From: Bacteroidota bacterium
GTDB taxonomy: Bacteria > Bacteroidota > Bacteroidia > Chitinophagales > Chitinophagaceae
NCBI GenBank assembly: GCA_023415275.1
Contig: JAEZLJ010000002.1
Location: 1 to 24,818, forward strand
Direction of reading: 5' to 3'
DNA length: 24,818 nt
Positions 8,271 through 15,718 of this stretch are shown piece after piece. The notes beneath the pieces were generated by a model. That model had not been told where the DNA came from. It saw only the letters and a list, made by a program, of their open reading frames with translations, and did no database searches. Made by a program: the position numbers and the translations under genes. Each line of letters begins with the position of its first letter. Position 1 is the first letter of the stretch.

Positions 8271-8963
8271 ATGAAAAAGAATTTACTTATGGCTGCAGCC
8301 ACCATTCTTCCCATTCTTTTTATTTCCTGTGCCACCGTGGCGCCAGTAAACACCAGTTATGAACGTGCCGCCACGCTTGGTAAAGGAGGCCTGGAACTGG
8401 CTGGGAGCTATACGCATTACTCTTTTAGCGGCGATGGCGAATCAGCTGCGACCAATAACAATTATGGTGGCAAAATAGGGTATGGTATCGATGATAAATT
8501 GGATATCAAGGTCCGGTACGAAAAACTGGTACCCGTAGGCATGGGAACGGATAGTAAGTTCAAGGCCAACTACATCAGTGTGATTCCCAAGTTTAGCATC
8601 AAGGACAAAAAATTTGCCTTCCTGGTTCCCTTCAGCCGCTACAATTTCAAGGATGAATCAGAAGCCGGGGAAACTATTAAAGACCATTCCTATTCCATTG
8701 CACCCCAGTTTATAGGCACCTGGACCAACAAAACCAACCAGGTGGACCTCTCCCTGTCCATGAAAGGGGACCTGATCATCAATTCAGAAGGAGATAATCA
8801 GATCTTAATGGGCTTTTCCGGTGGCACTGGTTTTAGCAGCAATCTCGATAAATGGGCCATTCGTCCCGAAGTGGGTTACCTTTTCAAACCAGGGGAACCA
8901 GGTGGTTATTGGAATGTAGGGGTGGGCTTGCAGGTGATTCTGCCTACGGCTAAGAAACACTGA
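8271..8963 (+). CDS. Outer membrane beta-barrel-like lipoprotein
   Basis: The product has 230 residues. The signal peptide MKKNLLMAAATILPILFISC gives a clean lipobox with Cys20. After about 20 residues, alternating polar/hydrophobic strands follow (GGLELAGSYTHYSFSG, YGGKIGYGIDDKLDIKVRYE, YISVIPKFSI and so on), ending in the strand YWNVGVGLQVILP. This pattern suggests a small beta-barrel of about eight to ten strands, or an outer-membrane-associated beta protein. No enzyme motif is seen. The 30-odd bases before the start lack a clear ribosome binding site, as is usual in this phylum. An overlapping ORF at 8102-8362 in another frame is a shadow. The specific role is unknown. Confidence 0.82.
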   Translation: MKKNLLMAAATILPILFISCATVAPVNTSYERAATLGKGGLELAGSYTHYSFSGDGESAATNNNYGGKIGYGIDDKLDIKVRYEKLVPVGMGTDSKFKANYISVIPKFSIKDKKFAFLVPFSRYNFKDESEAGETIKDHSYSIAPQFIGTWTNKTNQVDLSLSMKGDLIINSEGDNQILMGFSGGTGFSSNLDKWAIRPEVGYLFKPGEPGGYWNVGVGLQVILPTAKKH

Positions 8964-9051
8964 AAGCTCCCTTTCAAATACGTGTAAGAAAAAGCTTGCT
9001 TTTCATTGTTTTCCCGGTAACCATATTATAATAATTAAATCTAAAAGGATC

Positions 9052-9465
9052 ATGAAAAAGATATTCATTGTTTCGATACTGATAGGCACCGCCTGTAGTT
9101 TAAGTGCACAAAAACTAAAAGCTATTCCGCAAAAGCTTACTGGTAAAGATCTGTCGCAGTATTACCTGCAAAAGAGCCGCGATCAAAGAGCAGGCGCCAT
9201 TGTTTTAATGGCTGGGGGAGTAGCACTGGGAATATTTGGCGGATTAGGTACCATTCACTTAATGGAAAAAAATGATAATTCCGGAGCCTACACCATGATA
9301 GGTTTTGGCGCAGTGTCTTTCCTTTCCAGCATACCGTTGTTTATTAGTGCTTCAAAAAATAAAATGAGGGCCATGATGGTGGTAAGAACACAGCAAATCG
9401 ATGTTCCCTCTTCCACAAGCCTGCGGCAAACAAGTGTTGGCCTGCTCATTCCGCTGGGGCGATAA
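9052..9465 (+). CDS. Small exported membrane protein, function unknown
   Basis: The product has 137 residues. A signal peptide (MKKIFIVSILIGTACSLSAQ) probably ends at the AQ near residue 20. Two hydrophobic segments follow: AGAIVLMAGGVALGIFGGLG at 47-66 and a second around 82-100 (IGFGAVSFLSSIPLFISAS). A basic stretch KNKMRAMMVVRTQQ comes next and the protein ends PLGR. Between the hydrophobic segments is a short DNSGAY loop. Similar small two-helix exported proteins are common in Bacteroidota, with no established function. The lysS promoter lies immediately after its stop codon, so the two are probably separate units. Confidence 0.8.
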   Translation: MKKIFIVSILIGTACSLSAQKLKAIPQKLTGKDLSQYYLQKSRDQRAGAIVLMAGGVALGIFGGLGTIHLMEKNDNSGAYTMIGFGAVSFLSSIPLFISASKNKMRAMMVVRTQQIDVPSSTSLRQTSVGLLIPLGR

Positions 9466-9488
9466 CGGTGTTATTGCCTTCGTATCTG

Positions 9489-9496
9489 TACATTTG
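9489..9496 (+). promoter_or_regulatory. -7 promoter element of lysS
   Basis: TACATTTG is a perfect TAnnTTTG element 25 nt before the lysS ATG at 9522. It lies outside the preceding gene, just past its stop. No TTTG is found at the expected -33 spacing. It supports the ATG at 9522 as the start rather than the TTG at 9468, which lies upstream of this promoter. Confidence 0.6.
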
Positions 9497-9521
9497 CACC
9501 ACTTTAGAACCCGTGGTGTAC

Positions 9522-11078
9522 ATGCAAACTCAACATTTATCAGAACAGGAAATTGTTCGCAGAGAAAAACTGGCAGAATTAGAAAAACTGGGTATCGACC
9601 CCTATCCTGCTGCTTTATATCCCGTTAATAATTATTCAGCCACCATCAAGTCTTCCTTCACCGATGAAAATAAGGAAGCCCTCGCAGATGTGTGCCTGGC
9701 TGGCCGCATCATGAGCGTACGTGATATGGGAAAGGCTTCCTTCGCTGTGCTGCAGGACTCGCATGGACGCATCCAGATCTATGTGCGGAAGGACGACCTG
9801 GCTAAGGATGATGGTGATACTTCACTGTATGATATCGTTTGGAAAAAGCTGGTTGACATTGGTGATTTTATAGGTGTAAAGGGCTTTGTATTTCGTACTA
9901 AGACAGGTGAGATCTCTGTGCATGTGAAAGAGCTCACCTTCCTCGGGAAATCCCTGCGTCCTCTTCCTATTGTGAAGGAAGCCGAAGGGCAAACCTTTGA
10001 CGCGGTGACCGATCCTGAATTCAAATACCGTCAGCGCTATGCCGACCTGGTGATCAATCCTTCCATCAAGGAAACCTTTTTGAAAAGGACAAAACTGATC
10101 AACTCTATCCGTGAATTCCTGAATGACCATGGTGCACTGGAAGTAGATACTCCAGTTCTCCAAAGCATTCCCGGAGGTGCAGCTGCCAGGCCATTTATCA
10201 CGCACCATAATGCGTTGGATGTGCCTTTCTACCTGCGTGTGGCCAATGAATTATACCTTAAGCGCCTGATCGTGGGTGGCTTTGACTGGGTGTATGAGTT
10301 CAGCCGCAACTTCCGCAACGAAGGCATGGACCGTACCCACAACCCGGAGTTCACCATCCTGGAGTTTTACACGGCTTATAAGGATTACCTCTGGATGATG
10401 AACGTAACCGAGCGCCTGCTGGAAAAAGCGGCTATTGATGTTTGCGGGCAAACAGACGTGCCTGTGGGAGATAAGACCATTTCTTTCGAGGCACCTTTCA
10501 AACGTATCAGCATCTATGATGCTATAAAAGAGCATACAGGTTTTGATGTAAGTGAAATGGATGAAGCAGGTTTGCGCGATGTATGTCGCCAGCTTCATAT
10601 TGAAGTAGAGCCAAGTAGTGGAAAGGGTAAGCTGATTGATGAGATCTTTGGTGGCAAATGCGAAGAGCACTATGTGCAGCCCACTTTCATTATAGACTAC
10701 CCTGTGGAGATGAGCCCATTGACCAAAAAACACCGCAGCAAGCCGGGATTGGTGGAACGCTTTGAACTTATTATCAATGGCAAGGAGATAGCCAATGCCT
10801 ATAGTGAGTTAAATGATCCTATTGACCAGCGGGAGCGCTTTGAAGACCAGGTGAAACTAATGGAAAGGGGTGATGAAGAAGCCATGTATATCGATTATGA
10901 CTTCCTGCGTGCCCTTGAATACGGGATGCCTCCTACATCCGGTATCGGCTTTGGAATTGACAGGTTGTGCATGCTGTTGACCAACCAGCCATCCATACAG
11001 GATGTATTGCTGTTCCCCCAAATGCGCCCCGAAAAATGGGTAGTAGACGCCAACGAAGAAAATAGCGAGCAACAATAA
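9522..11078 (+). CDS. lysS: Lysine--tRNA ligase, class II
   Basis: The product has 518 residues from the ATG at 9522; an in-frame TTG at 9468 is rejected on promoter position and family alignment. It charges tRNA-Lys with lysine in the cytoplasm. The N-terminal OB-fold anticodon-binding domain spans roughly 55-165 (VCLAGRIMSVRDMGKASFAV). The catalytic domain shows class II motif 1 near IREFLNDHGALEVDTPVLQ, motif 2 in FRNEGMDRTHNPEFTILEFY, and motif 3 in GIGFGIDRLCMLL near the C-terminus. PGGAAARPFITHHNALD and NGKEIANAYSELNDP are also characteristic of LysRS. The length matches the family (about 500 residues). The gene is complete with no frameshift. It is followed by a long hairpin. Confidence 0.98.
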   Translation: MQTQHLSEQEIVRREKLAELEKLGIDPYPAALYPVNNYSATIKSSFTDENKEALADVCLAGRIMSVRDMGKASFAVLQDSHGRIQIYVRKDDLAKDDGDTSLYDIVWKKLVDIGDFIGVKGFVFRTKTGEISVHVKELTFLGKSLRPLPIVKEAEGQTFDAVTDPEFKYRQRYADLVINPSIKETFLKRTKLINSIREFLNDHGALEVDTPVLQSIPGGAAARPFITHHNALDVPFYLRVANELYLKRLIVGGFDWVYEFSRNFRNEGMDRTHNPEFTILEFYTAYKDYLWMMNVTERLLEKAAIDVCGQTDVPVGDKTISFEAPFKRISIYDAIKEHTGFDVSEMDEAGLRDVCRQLHIEVEPSSGKGKLIDEIFGGKCEEHYVQPTFIIDYPVEMSPLTKKHRSKPGLVERFELIINGKEIANAYSELNDPIDQRERFEDQVKLMERGDEEAMYIDYDFLRALEYGMPPTSGIGFGIDRLCMLLTNQPSIQDVLLFPQMRPEKWVVDANEENSEQQ

Positions 11079-11090
11079 ATAGCTAATTGT

Positions 11091-11134
11091 CAAAGGAGGA
11101 GAGGAAGGTTGATACCTGCTCCTTTCCTCCTTTG
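11091..11134 (+). terminator. Long hairpin after lysS, probable terminator or attenuator
   Basis: CAAAGGAGGAGAGG (11091-11104) pairs with CCTTTCCTCCTTTG (11121-11134): 14 pairs including one G-U wobble. An inner AGGT/ACCT helix lies in the loop. It starts 13 bp after the lysS stop and ends 14 bp before the glycosyltransferase ATG. The tail, CTGTTT, is a poor U-tract, so termination may be partial and allow some read-through. Confidence 0.55.
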
Positions 11135-11147
11135 CTGTTTACAGCAT

Positions 11148-12017
11148 ATGAAAGTATCCGGCTTTTCATTCATCAAGAATGCCATTCAGTACCAGTACCC
11201 CATCGTGGAGGCGCTGCAATCCATATTGCCCCTGTGTGATGAGGTGGTAGTGGCTGTGGGTGACTCTACTGATGGCACCCGCGACCTGGTAGCCGGCATA
11301 GATCCTCAAAAAATCAGGATCATTGATACGGTATGGGATGATAGCGTTCGGGAAGGTGGAAGAGTGCTGGCAGTAGAAACAGAAAAAGCCCTGCGTGCCA
11401 TTTCAGCAGATTCTGATTGGTGCTTATATATCCAGGGCGATGAAGTGTTGCACGAAGATGGCTATGAAGAGATCCGCAAAGCCATGCATACCTGGAAAGA
11501 CAAAAAAGAAGTGGATGGTTTGCTCTTCAAGTACCGTCATTTTTATGGCTCTTTTGATTATGTGGGTATTTCTTCCAAATGGTACAAGCGCGAGATACGC
11601 ATTATCCGCAATGATCCTAATATCTATTCTTATCGTGATGCGCAGGGCTTCCGGAAGGGAGATAATGAAAAGCTATGGGTAAAGCCACTCAATGCCTGGA
11701 TACATCATTATGGCTGGGTGCGGCCGCCCGAGACCATGTATGAGAAACAATACAATTTTAGTAAGCACTGGAGCGGCGACAACTGGCAACCAACCAAAGT
11801 ATATGAAGCATATGATTACCAGTCACATATAGATGCGTTAGAAAAGTTTAAGGGAAGTCACCCTAAAGTAATGCAACAACGCATAGAGGCCATGAACTGG
11901 AAGTTTGATTACGACCTCACTTACAACCGTTTACCCGTCAAAGAAAAGTTCAAGAACCTGGTGGAAAAGATCACGGGCCAAAGGCCGTTTGATCACAATA
12001 ACTACAGGATTGTGTAG
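11148..12017 (+). CDS. Glycosyltransferase family 2-like protein
   Basis: The product has 289 residues from the ATG at 11148 (MKVSGFSFIKNAIQYQYP). The frame extends upstream to a TTG at 11109, but that part lies inside a terminator-like hairpin. Features of a GT-A fold are visible: CDEVVVAVGDSTDGT at about 30-44, and LYIQGDEVLHEDGYEE, where QGDE stands in the place of the metal-binding DxD of family 2 enzymes. The acidic motif is not a canonical DxD. Conserved aromatic segments follow (HHYGWVRPPETMYEKQYNFS). The protein lacks membrane segments. It probably transfers a sugar in envelope or surface glycan synthesis, but donor and acceptor are unknown. No glycan cluster surrounds it. Confidence 0.85.
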   Translation: MKVSGFSFIKNAIQYQYPIVEALQSILPLCDEVVVAVGDSTDGTRDLVAGIDPQKIRIIDTVWDDSVREGGRVLAVETEKALRAISADSDWCLYIQGDEVLHEDGYEEIRKAMHTWKDKKEVDGLLFKYRHFYGSFDYVGISSKWYKREIRIIRNDPNIYSYRDAQGFRKGDNEKLWVKPLNAWIHHYGWVRPPETMYEKQYNFSKHWSGDNWQPTKVYEAYDYQSHIDALEKFKGSHPKVMQQRIEAMNWKFDYDLTYNRLPVKEKFKNLVEKITGQRPFDHNNYRIV

Positions 12018-12143
12018 AGGTAATGGATTTGAAAAATAGTTCACTAGTTAACAAGTGATGAGTTAACAGGGAATCTGTCTAATTAGCCAATTCATTTTTA
12101 AGACTTTATGATACTTGTGTTATTGTGAATTTCTTCCCTTCCC

Positions 12144-12178
12144 TTGAGAATTGAGCATTGAGCGTTGATTATTGAACA
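12144..12178. repeat. Heptamer tandem repeat, five TTGANNN units
   Basis: Five consecutive 7-nt units start at 12144, 12151, 12158, 12165 and 12172, each beginning TTGA (TTGAGAA, TTGAGCA, TTGAGCG, TTGATTA, TTGAACA). They lie in the 357-bp space between the glycosyltransferase gene and the duplicated-domain lipoprotein gene. Elsewhere that space holds the dispersed repeat at 12235-12274, a GTTAACA pair near 12047 and 12062, and no gene. Confidence 0.75.
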
Positions 12179-12234
12179 TCATTTTCATCATCCCAAGAAT
12201 GACTGCTATCAAAAAAGCTTCTTCAACCTAAACA

Positions 12235-12274
12235 CTTCGACATTCGAGGTTCCTTGTTCGATATTCTGAGGTTC
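12235..12274 (-). repeat. Dispersed intergenic repeat, copy 2 (inverted)
   Basis: Read on the minus strand, this 40-nt segment matches the plus-strand segment at 24718-24757 at all but four positions; both contain CAGAATATCGAACAAGGAA and TCGAATGTCGAAG. The two copies are 12.4 kb apart and lie in non-coding DNA. Confidence 0.85.
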
Positions 12275-12374
12275 CATTCTTTTCCATTCCAAATATTATT
12301 AAATTTATAGTCTCTTACCCCGTGCATCACTGTTATCTGCCCCTTCCTATTCTTCATCAATAAATAAACTACAA

Positions 12375-13112
12375 ATGAAACACAAAGCTCAATTTCTGTC
12401 GTTGGCAGGCCTCCTTGGGCTGATCCTGATTTCCTGCGGTGGCAAGGAAGAAAAAACAGTTACTGATTCTACCAGTATGACTACCGACACTACTATGCAA
12501 ACAACAACCACCACTACGCCGGCAGCACCTGCTACCACTACTGCTACTGTAATGGTAGTGAAACACAAAGTAGCCAATTTTAATAAATGGCTTGCTTCTT
12601 ATGATGAACATGACTCTATGCGGCTTGCATCAGGACTTCACAATTTTGTCATTGGGCGTGGTATTCCCGACTCCAATATGATCATGGTGGCTGTGAAAGT
12701 AGATGATACCACCAAAGCCAAAGCATTTACCAAAGACCCTTCATTAAAAAAGGCAATGCAGAAAGGTGGTGTGGTAGGAACGCCCAGCTTCATGATTTAT
12801 AATACCACTTTTTTGGATAATGGACAGGCTCCAAACCTTAGGGTGATGAGTACCGAAACAGTCAAAGACTGGGAAGCCTGGAAAACAGCCTTTGAAGCAG
12901 GCAAGCAAATACGTTCAGACAATGGATTAATGGACAGGGCCTATGGTTACGACATAAATGACAACCATAAGATTTCAGTAGTTCTTGCTTTGACAGACAG
13001 TGCCAAGGGCAGCAGCTTCCTGAAATCAGATACTATCAAAAAAAGAATGGCGGCTGCAGGTGTAATAGGGCAACCTAACCGTTATTATTACCATGTGGTG
13101 AAAACCTATTAG
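12375..13112 (+). CDS. Lipoprotein with two tandem ferredoxin-like (ABM-like) repeats
   Basis: The product has 245 residues. The signal peptide ends in LILISC with Cys21, followed by a Thr/Ala/Pro-rich linker at about 29-58 that probably spaces the protein from the membrane. Two homologous halves follow, at about 57-146 and 154-244. Each has a beta strand, an NFNKWLASYDEHD or DWEAWKTAFEAGK helix, a beta hairpin, an alpha helix with K-K-A/R-M, then GGVVGTPSFMIYN or AGVIGQPNRYYYH. This arrangement resembles dimeric alpha/beta barrel domains of the antibiotic biosynthesis monooxygenase type, here fused so that one chain may form the whole barrel. Catalysis is not established and no catalytic residues can be named. 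Confidence 0.82.
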   Translation: MKHKAQFLSLAGLLGLILISCGGKEEKTVTDSTSMTTDTTMQTTTTTTPAAPATTTATVMVVKHKVANFNKWLASYDEHDSMRLASGLHNFVIGRGIPDSNMIMVAVKVDDTTKAKAFTKDPSLKKAMQKGGVVGTPSFMIYNTTFLDNGQAPNLRVMSTETVKDWEAWKTAFEAGKQIRSDNGLMDRAYGYDINDNHKISVVLALTDSAKGSSFLKSDTIKKRMAAAGVIGQPNRYYYHVVKTY

Positions 13113-13114
13113 TG

Positions 13115-13139
13115 AGGTAATATTTAATATTTAATATTT
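13115..13139 (-). repeat. AT-rich dispersed repeat, inverted copy
   Basis: On the minus strand this reads AAATATTAAATATTAAATAT followed by TACCT, nearly the same as the 25-nt copy at 17268-17292. It begins 3 nt after the lipoprotein stop. Further copies in this 220-bp space lie at 13240-13257 and 13296-13327. Confidence 0.7.
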
Positions 13140-13239
13140 GGTGGTCGGTTATAGTGCAAGCTTCTTTTCGATGCTTAACAATATTACTGTGTATGTTTTA
13201 CATTAGTGTATTGTTTTGAGCTTGTAATTAATTGCAGTT

Positions 13240-13327
13240 AAATCTTAAATATTACCTATCAAATAACCGCCTCTTTGACCTTTAGTTCTCTGATCAATAT
13301 TAAATCTTACATCTTAAATATAAAATA
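13240..13327 (+). repeat. AT-rich dispersed repeat, two plus-oriented copies
   Basis: AAATCTTAAATATTACCT at 13240-13257 is identical to the end of the copies at 14498-14515 and 17268-17292. A looser copy containing AATATTAAATCTTACATCTT follows at 13296-13327, ending just before the DinB-like gene. Confidence 0.65.
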
Positions 13328-13332
13328 ACTCT

Positions 13333-13836
13333 ATGCTCGTCAAATCTCTTCTGGGTGAGTTTGAATACGAAGTTCAGAACACCCGCAAACTCTTACAATC
13401 AATACCTGACAGCGCTCTTGATTTCAAGCCATCAGATAAATCCTGGACCACAGGCCAGCTGGCCTCGCATATTGCCGAAGTGTACAATTGGTACCAACCA
13501 ACTTTACACCAGGATGTTTTTGACATGGCCACCTATAAGTATGACAAGGGAGATATCAGCAAAGCCAGCAACATAGTGGCCAGGTTTGAGGAGAATGTGC
13601 AGGCAGCCCGCAAGGCATTGGAGACTGCAACCGATGAAAGCATGATGCAGAACTGGAAAATGGTCATGGGAAGTGAAGAACCCGTATTCCCGGTAATGCC
13701 AAGGGCGCAGGTAGTTCGTGGATTCCTGTTCAACCATTTGTATCATCACCGGGGAGAAATGGTCATCTACCTGCGTAGTACGGGCAATAAACCTCCAGGT
13801 TTGTACGGGCCTACTTTTGAAGAATCACAGTTCTAA
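13333..13836 (+). CDS. DinB family protein (putative metal-binding four-helix bundle)
   Basis: The product has 167 residues, the normal size of DinB/YfiT-like proteins. The three histidine positions expected for the metal site are visible: His46 in LASHIAEVYNW, and His135 and His139 in FNHLYHHRGEMVIYLR. The end GPTFEESQF, with PGLYGP before it, is also typical. Family members are four-helix bundles; several act as thiol-dependent transferases or hydrolases and others are only stress-associated, so the reaction here is unknown. It appears to be a single-gene unit, with a strong terminator 21 bp after its stop. The region before the start is occupied by AT-rich repeats. Confidence 0.9.
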   Translation: MLVKSLLGEFEYEVQNTRKLLQSIPDSALDFKPSDKSWTTGQLASHIAEVYNWYQPTLHQDVFDMATYKYDKGDISKASNIVARFEENVQAARKALETATDESMMQNWKMVMGSEEPVFPVMPRAQVVRGFLFNHLYHHRGEMVIYLRSTGNKPPGLYGPTFEESQF

Positions 13837-13856
13837 AACCATTACATAATACCTGG

Positions 13857-13887
13857 TGCAGCCGGAACTACCGGCTGCATTTTTATT
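13857..13887 (+). terminator. Rho-independent terminator after the DinB-like gene
   Basis: TGCAGCCGG (13857-13865) pairs perfectly with CCGGCTGCA (13871-13879) around the loop AACTA, followed by TTTTTATTAT. Confidence 0.88.
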
Positions 13888-13966
13888 ATAACCAATCTGG
13901 TATAGTCCATTCCAAAACATGGCGGACCGTTCATATAATAAATGCAACGGATGGCATTGCCCTCCT

Positions 13967-13974
13967 TACTTTTG
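13967..13974 (+). promoter_or_regulatory. -7 promoter element of the small lipoprotein gene
   Basis: TACTTTTG is a perfect TAnnTTTG match located between the upstream terminator and the gene at 14072. It implies a leader of about 90 nt. No TTTG is seen at the -33 position. Confidence 0.5.
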
Positions 13975-14071
13975 TATCACTTCAACACACTTTTTCCAAA
14001 ACAATTACATGATTCAATTATTATTTGACCTTTAACGAGGTTCAGTAATGATTAAAACTTAAAGCCATTCA

Positions 14072-14455
14072 ATGAAAAAGCTATTGATCGTACTTGTTAC
14101 TTTATACACCGGCATGTTGGGTTGCCGGAACGATAACAATACCAGTATTACAGTCAAAGATTCTCACCGGTATTACTTCATGGAAGCCAGCTATAATGAA
14201 GGTCTTACCCATAATGTGGAGCGATACATGAATGATAGCCTGGGAACAATAGACTCAACTTTTCAATTGGATGGAGTTGCAGACCGCAACTTCACACTCG
14301 GCGACCATACTTCCTTTCACCTGACAAATGAACCAGGCTATATTTCATTAAAACTTGATAAGGGTGCTAACTCAAAAGCATCCTATCATCGAATAAAATC
14401 TATATGCAACGGCATCAAGCAAATTGTTACCCTCCCCATCAAAATTGATCATTAG
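14072..14455 (+). CDS. Small lipoprotein, function unknown
   Basis: The product has 127 residues. A signal peptide ends in TGMLGC with Cys18, so the mature protein is predicted to be lipidated. The mature part is hydrophilic with several aromatic residues (HRYYFMEASYNEG) and shows no repeat, catalytic motif or second membrane segment. I recognise no family. Start choice is supported by the signal peptide. It stands between a strong terminator and AT-rich repeats and so is probably transcribed alone. Confidence 0.72.
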   Translation: MKKLLIVLVTLYTGMLGCRNDNNTSITVKDSHRYYFMEASYNEGLTHNVERYMNDSLGTIDSTFQLDGVADRNFTLGDHTSFHLTNEPGYISLKLDKGANSKASYHRIKSICNGIKQIVTLPIKIDH

Positions 14456-14497
14456 ATATTATTGCTAGTAAATAAAGACCCAAACCTATTTTCACCT

Positions 14498-14607
14498 AAA
14501 TCTTAAATATTACCTCTTATATCTAATTAATGACTGCAATACCAATGCATCATACACTCCAGTCCACCAAATATTAAATCTTAAATATTAAATATTAAAC
14601 ATTACAT
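14498..14607 (+). repeat. AT-rich dispersed repeats, two copies
   Basis: AAATCTTAAATATTACCT occurs at 14498-14515. A longer copy with AAATATTAAATCTTAAATAT, repeated once more, runs at 14569-14607. They fill the space between two converging genes (stops at 14455 and 14611). No convincing GC-rich terminator is present there. Confidence 0.7.
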
Positions 14608-14610
14608 CCC

Positions 14611-15510
14611 CTACGGTTTTCCTCCGCCTCCCATAGCTCCATACACCTGTCCTGTGGCATAGCCCGCAGCGTTATCAGCTAACTGCACATAGATAGACGC
14701 TAGTTCTACCGGTTGGCCGGGTCTTCCCAAAGGTGTTTGTCCTCCAAACTGTTTCAGCTTTTCCTGTGTGGCACCACCACTCACCTGCAAGGGTGTCCAT
14801 ATTGGCCCTGGAGCCACACCGTTGACGCGGATGCCTTTGCTGGCCAACTGTTTGGCTAGGGAACGTATATAATTGGTCGTTGCTGCTTTCGTTTGCGCAT
14901 AATCGTAAAGATCTGCAGATGGATCTTCTGCCTGTTCAGATGTAGTGCCAATGATCACAGATCCAGGTGGCAGGTGAGGCAAGGCAGCCTTGATGATCCA
15001 GAAGGGAGCGTAAATGTTGGTCTTCATGGTACGGTCAAATTGCTCCGTGGTAATATCAAGTATAGATGGCTGTGTTTGCTGAAGTGCAGCATTACATACC
15101 ACAATGTCAAGCCCTCCTAATTCTTTTACAGCTTCTTCCACCAGGCGCTTGCAAAAGGCTTCGTCTGTAAGATCTCCTGGTATGGCAATGCCTTTACGGC
15201 CTTCTGCACGTATCAGTTCAATCACTTCTTTAGCATCCGGCTCTTCTGTAGGAAAGTAATTGATAGCCACGTCTGCGCCTTCACGGGCATAGGCAATGGC
15301 TGCCGCCCTTCCCATGCCCGAATCACCGCCTGTAATCAAAGCCTTTCTTCCCTGTAGTCTTCCTGAACCTTTATAACTAGACTCCCCATGATCGGGTTTT
15401 GGATCCATTTTACTTGCCAGCCCTGGCCATGGTTGAGACTGTCCTTTAAATGGAGGTTTTGGATGCTTATGGCGGGGATCTTCGAGGCTGGGTTGTTTTT
15501 TACTTTCCAT
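14611..15510 (-). CDS. SDR family oxidoreductase (YghA/YhdF-like)
   Basis: The product has 299 residues. A 50-residue Pro/Lys-rich N-terminal extension (KHPKPPFKGQSQPWPG) precedes the Rossmann core, as in general-stress SDR proteins of the YghA/YhdF kind. The nucleotide-binding motif is TGGDSGMG near 60, followed by NAALQ (the NAG-type motif). The catalytic Ser lies in the GTTSEQ strand, and the active-site pair is in DYAQTK, that is YxxxK. VNGVAPGPIWTPL is the usual cofactor-binding segment. The end is glycine-rich (YGAMGGGGKP). It should be a cytoplasmic NAD(P)-dependent dehydrogenase or reductase of unknown substrate. The gene is monocistronic, and its 3' end faces the small lipoprotein gene. 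Confidence 0.95.
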   Translation of the reverse strand: MESKKQPSLEDPRHKHPKPPFKGQSQPWPGLASKMDPKPDHGESSYKGSGRLQGRKALITGGDSGMGRAAAIAYAREGADVAINYFPTEEPDAKEVIELIRAEGRKGIAIPGDLTDEAFCKRLVEEAVKELGGLDIVVCNAALQQTQPSILDITTEQFDRTMKTNIYAPFWIIKAALPHLPPGSVIIGTTSEQAEDPSADLYDYAQTKAATTNYIRSLAKQLASKGIRVNGVAPGPIWTPLQVSGGATQEKLKQFGGQTPLGRPGQPVELASIYVQLADNAAGYATGQVYGAMGGGGKP

Positions 15511-15718
15511 TCCAGTGTTTTAATTGTTTTGAAAGCTGAAATGATCACAATTAAAATGCCACAAGAAAACTGTCCATTTTAACGTGATAATACCCATATC
15601 CTTTTTGCAGATTTTACTAAATGTTCCAATCTGCCTGCAATATTCAGTTAGTGCCAGCTTCTTTGACAATCTACATTGCACTTGGTTTACCATACATTAA
15701 TAACCAAAACTTTTTACA

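Noticed and set aside
8989..9003. AAAAGCTTGCTTTT as a terminator after the beta-barrel-like lipoprotein gene
   Set aside because: The stem is short and AT-rich with at most a 4-nt loop; its stability is too low to call.
9468..9521. N-terminal extension of lysS
   Set aside because: The -7 promoter element TACATTTG at 9489-9496 lies inside it, so it cannot be transcribed from that promoter. The ATG at 9522 fits the family.
12041..12068. TCACT/AGTGA hairpin and paired GTTAACA words after the glycosyltransferase gene
   Set aside because: A 5-bp AT-rich stem and a 7-nt word repeated twice are within chance expectation, and no U-tract follows.
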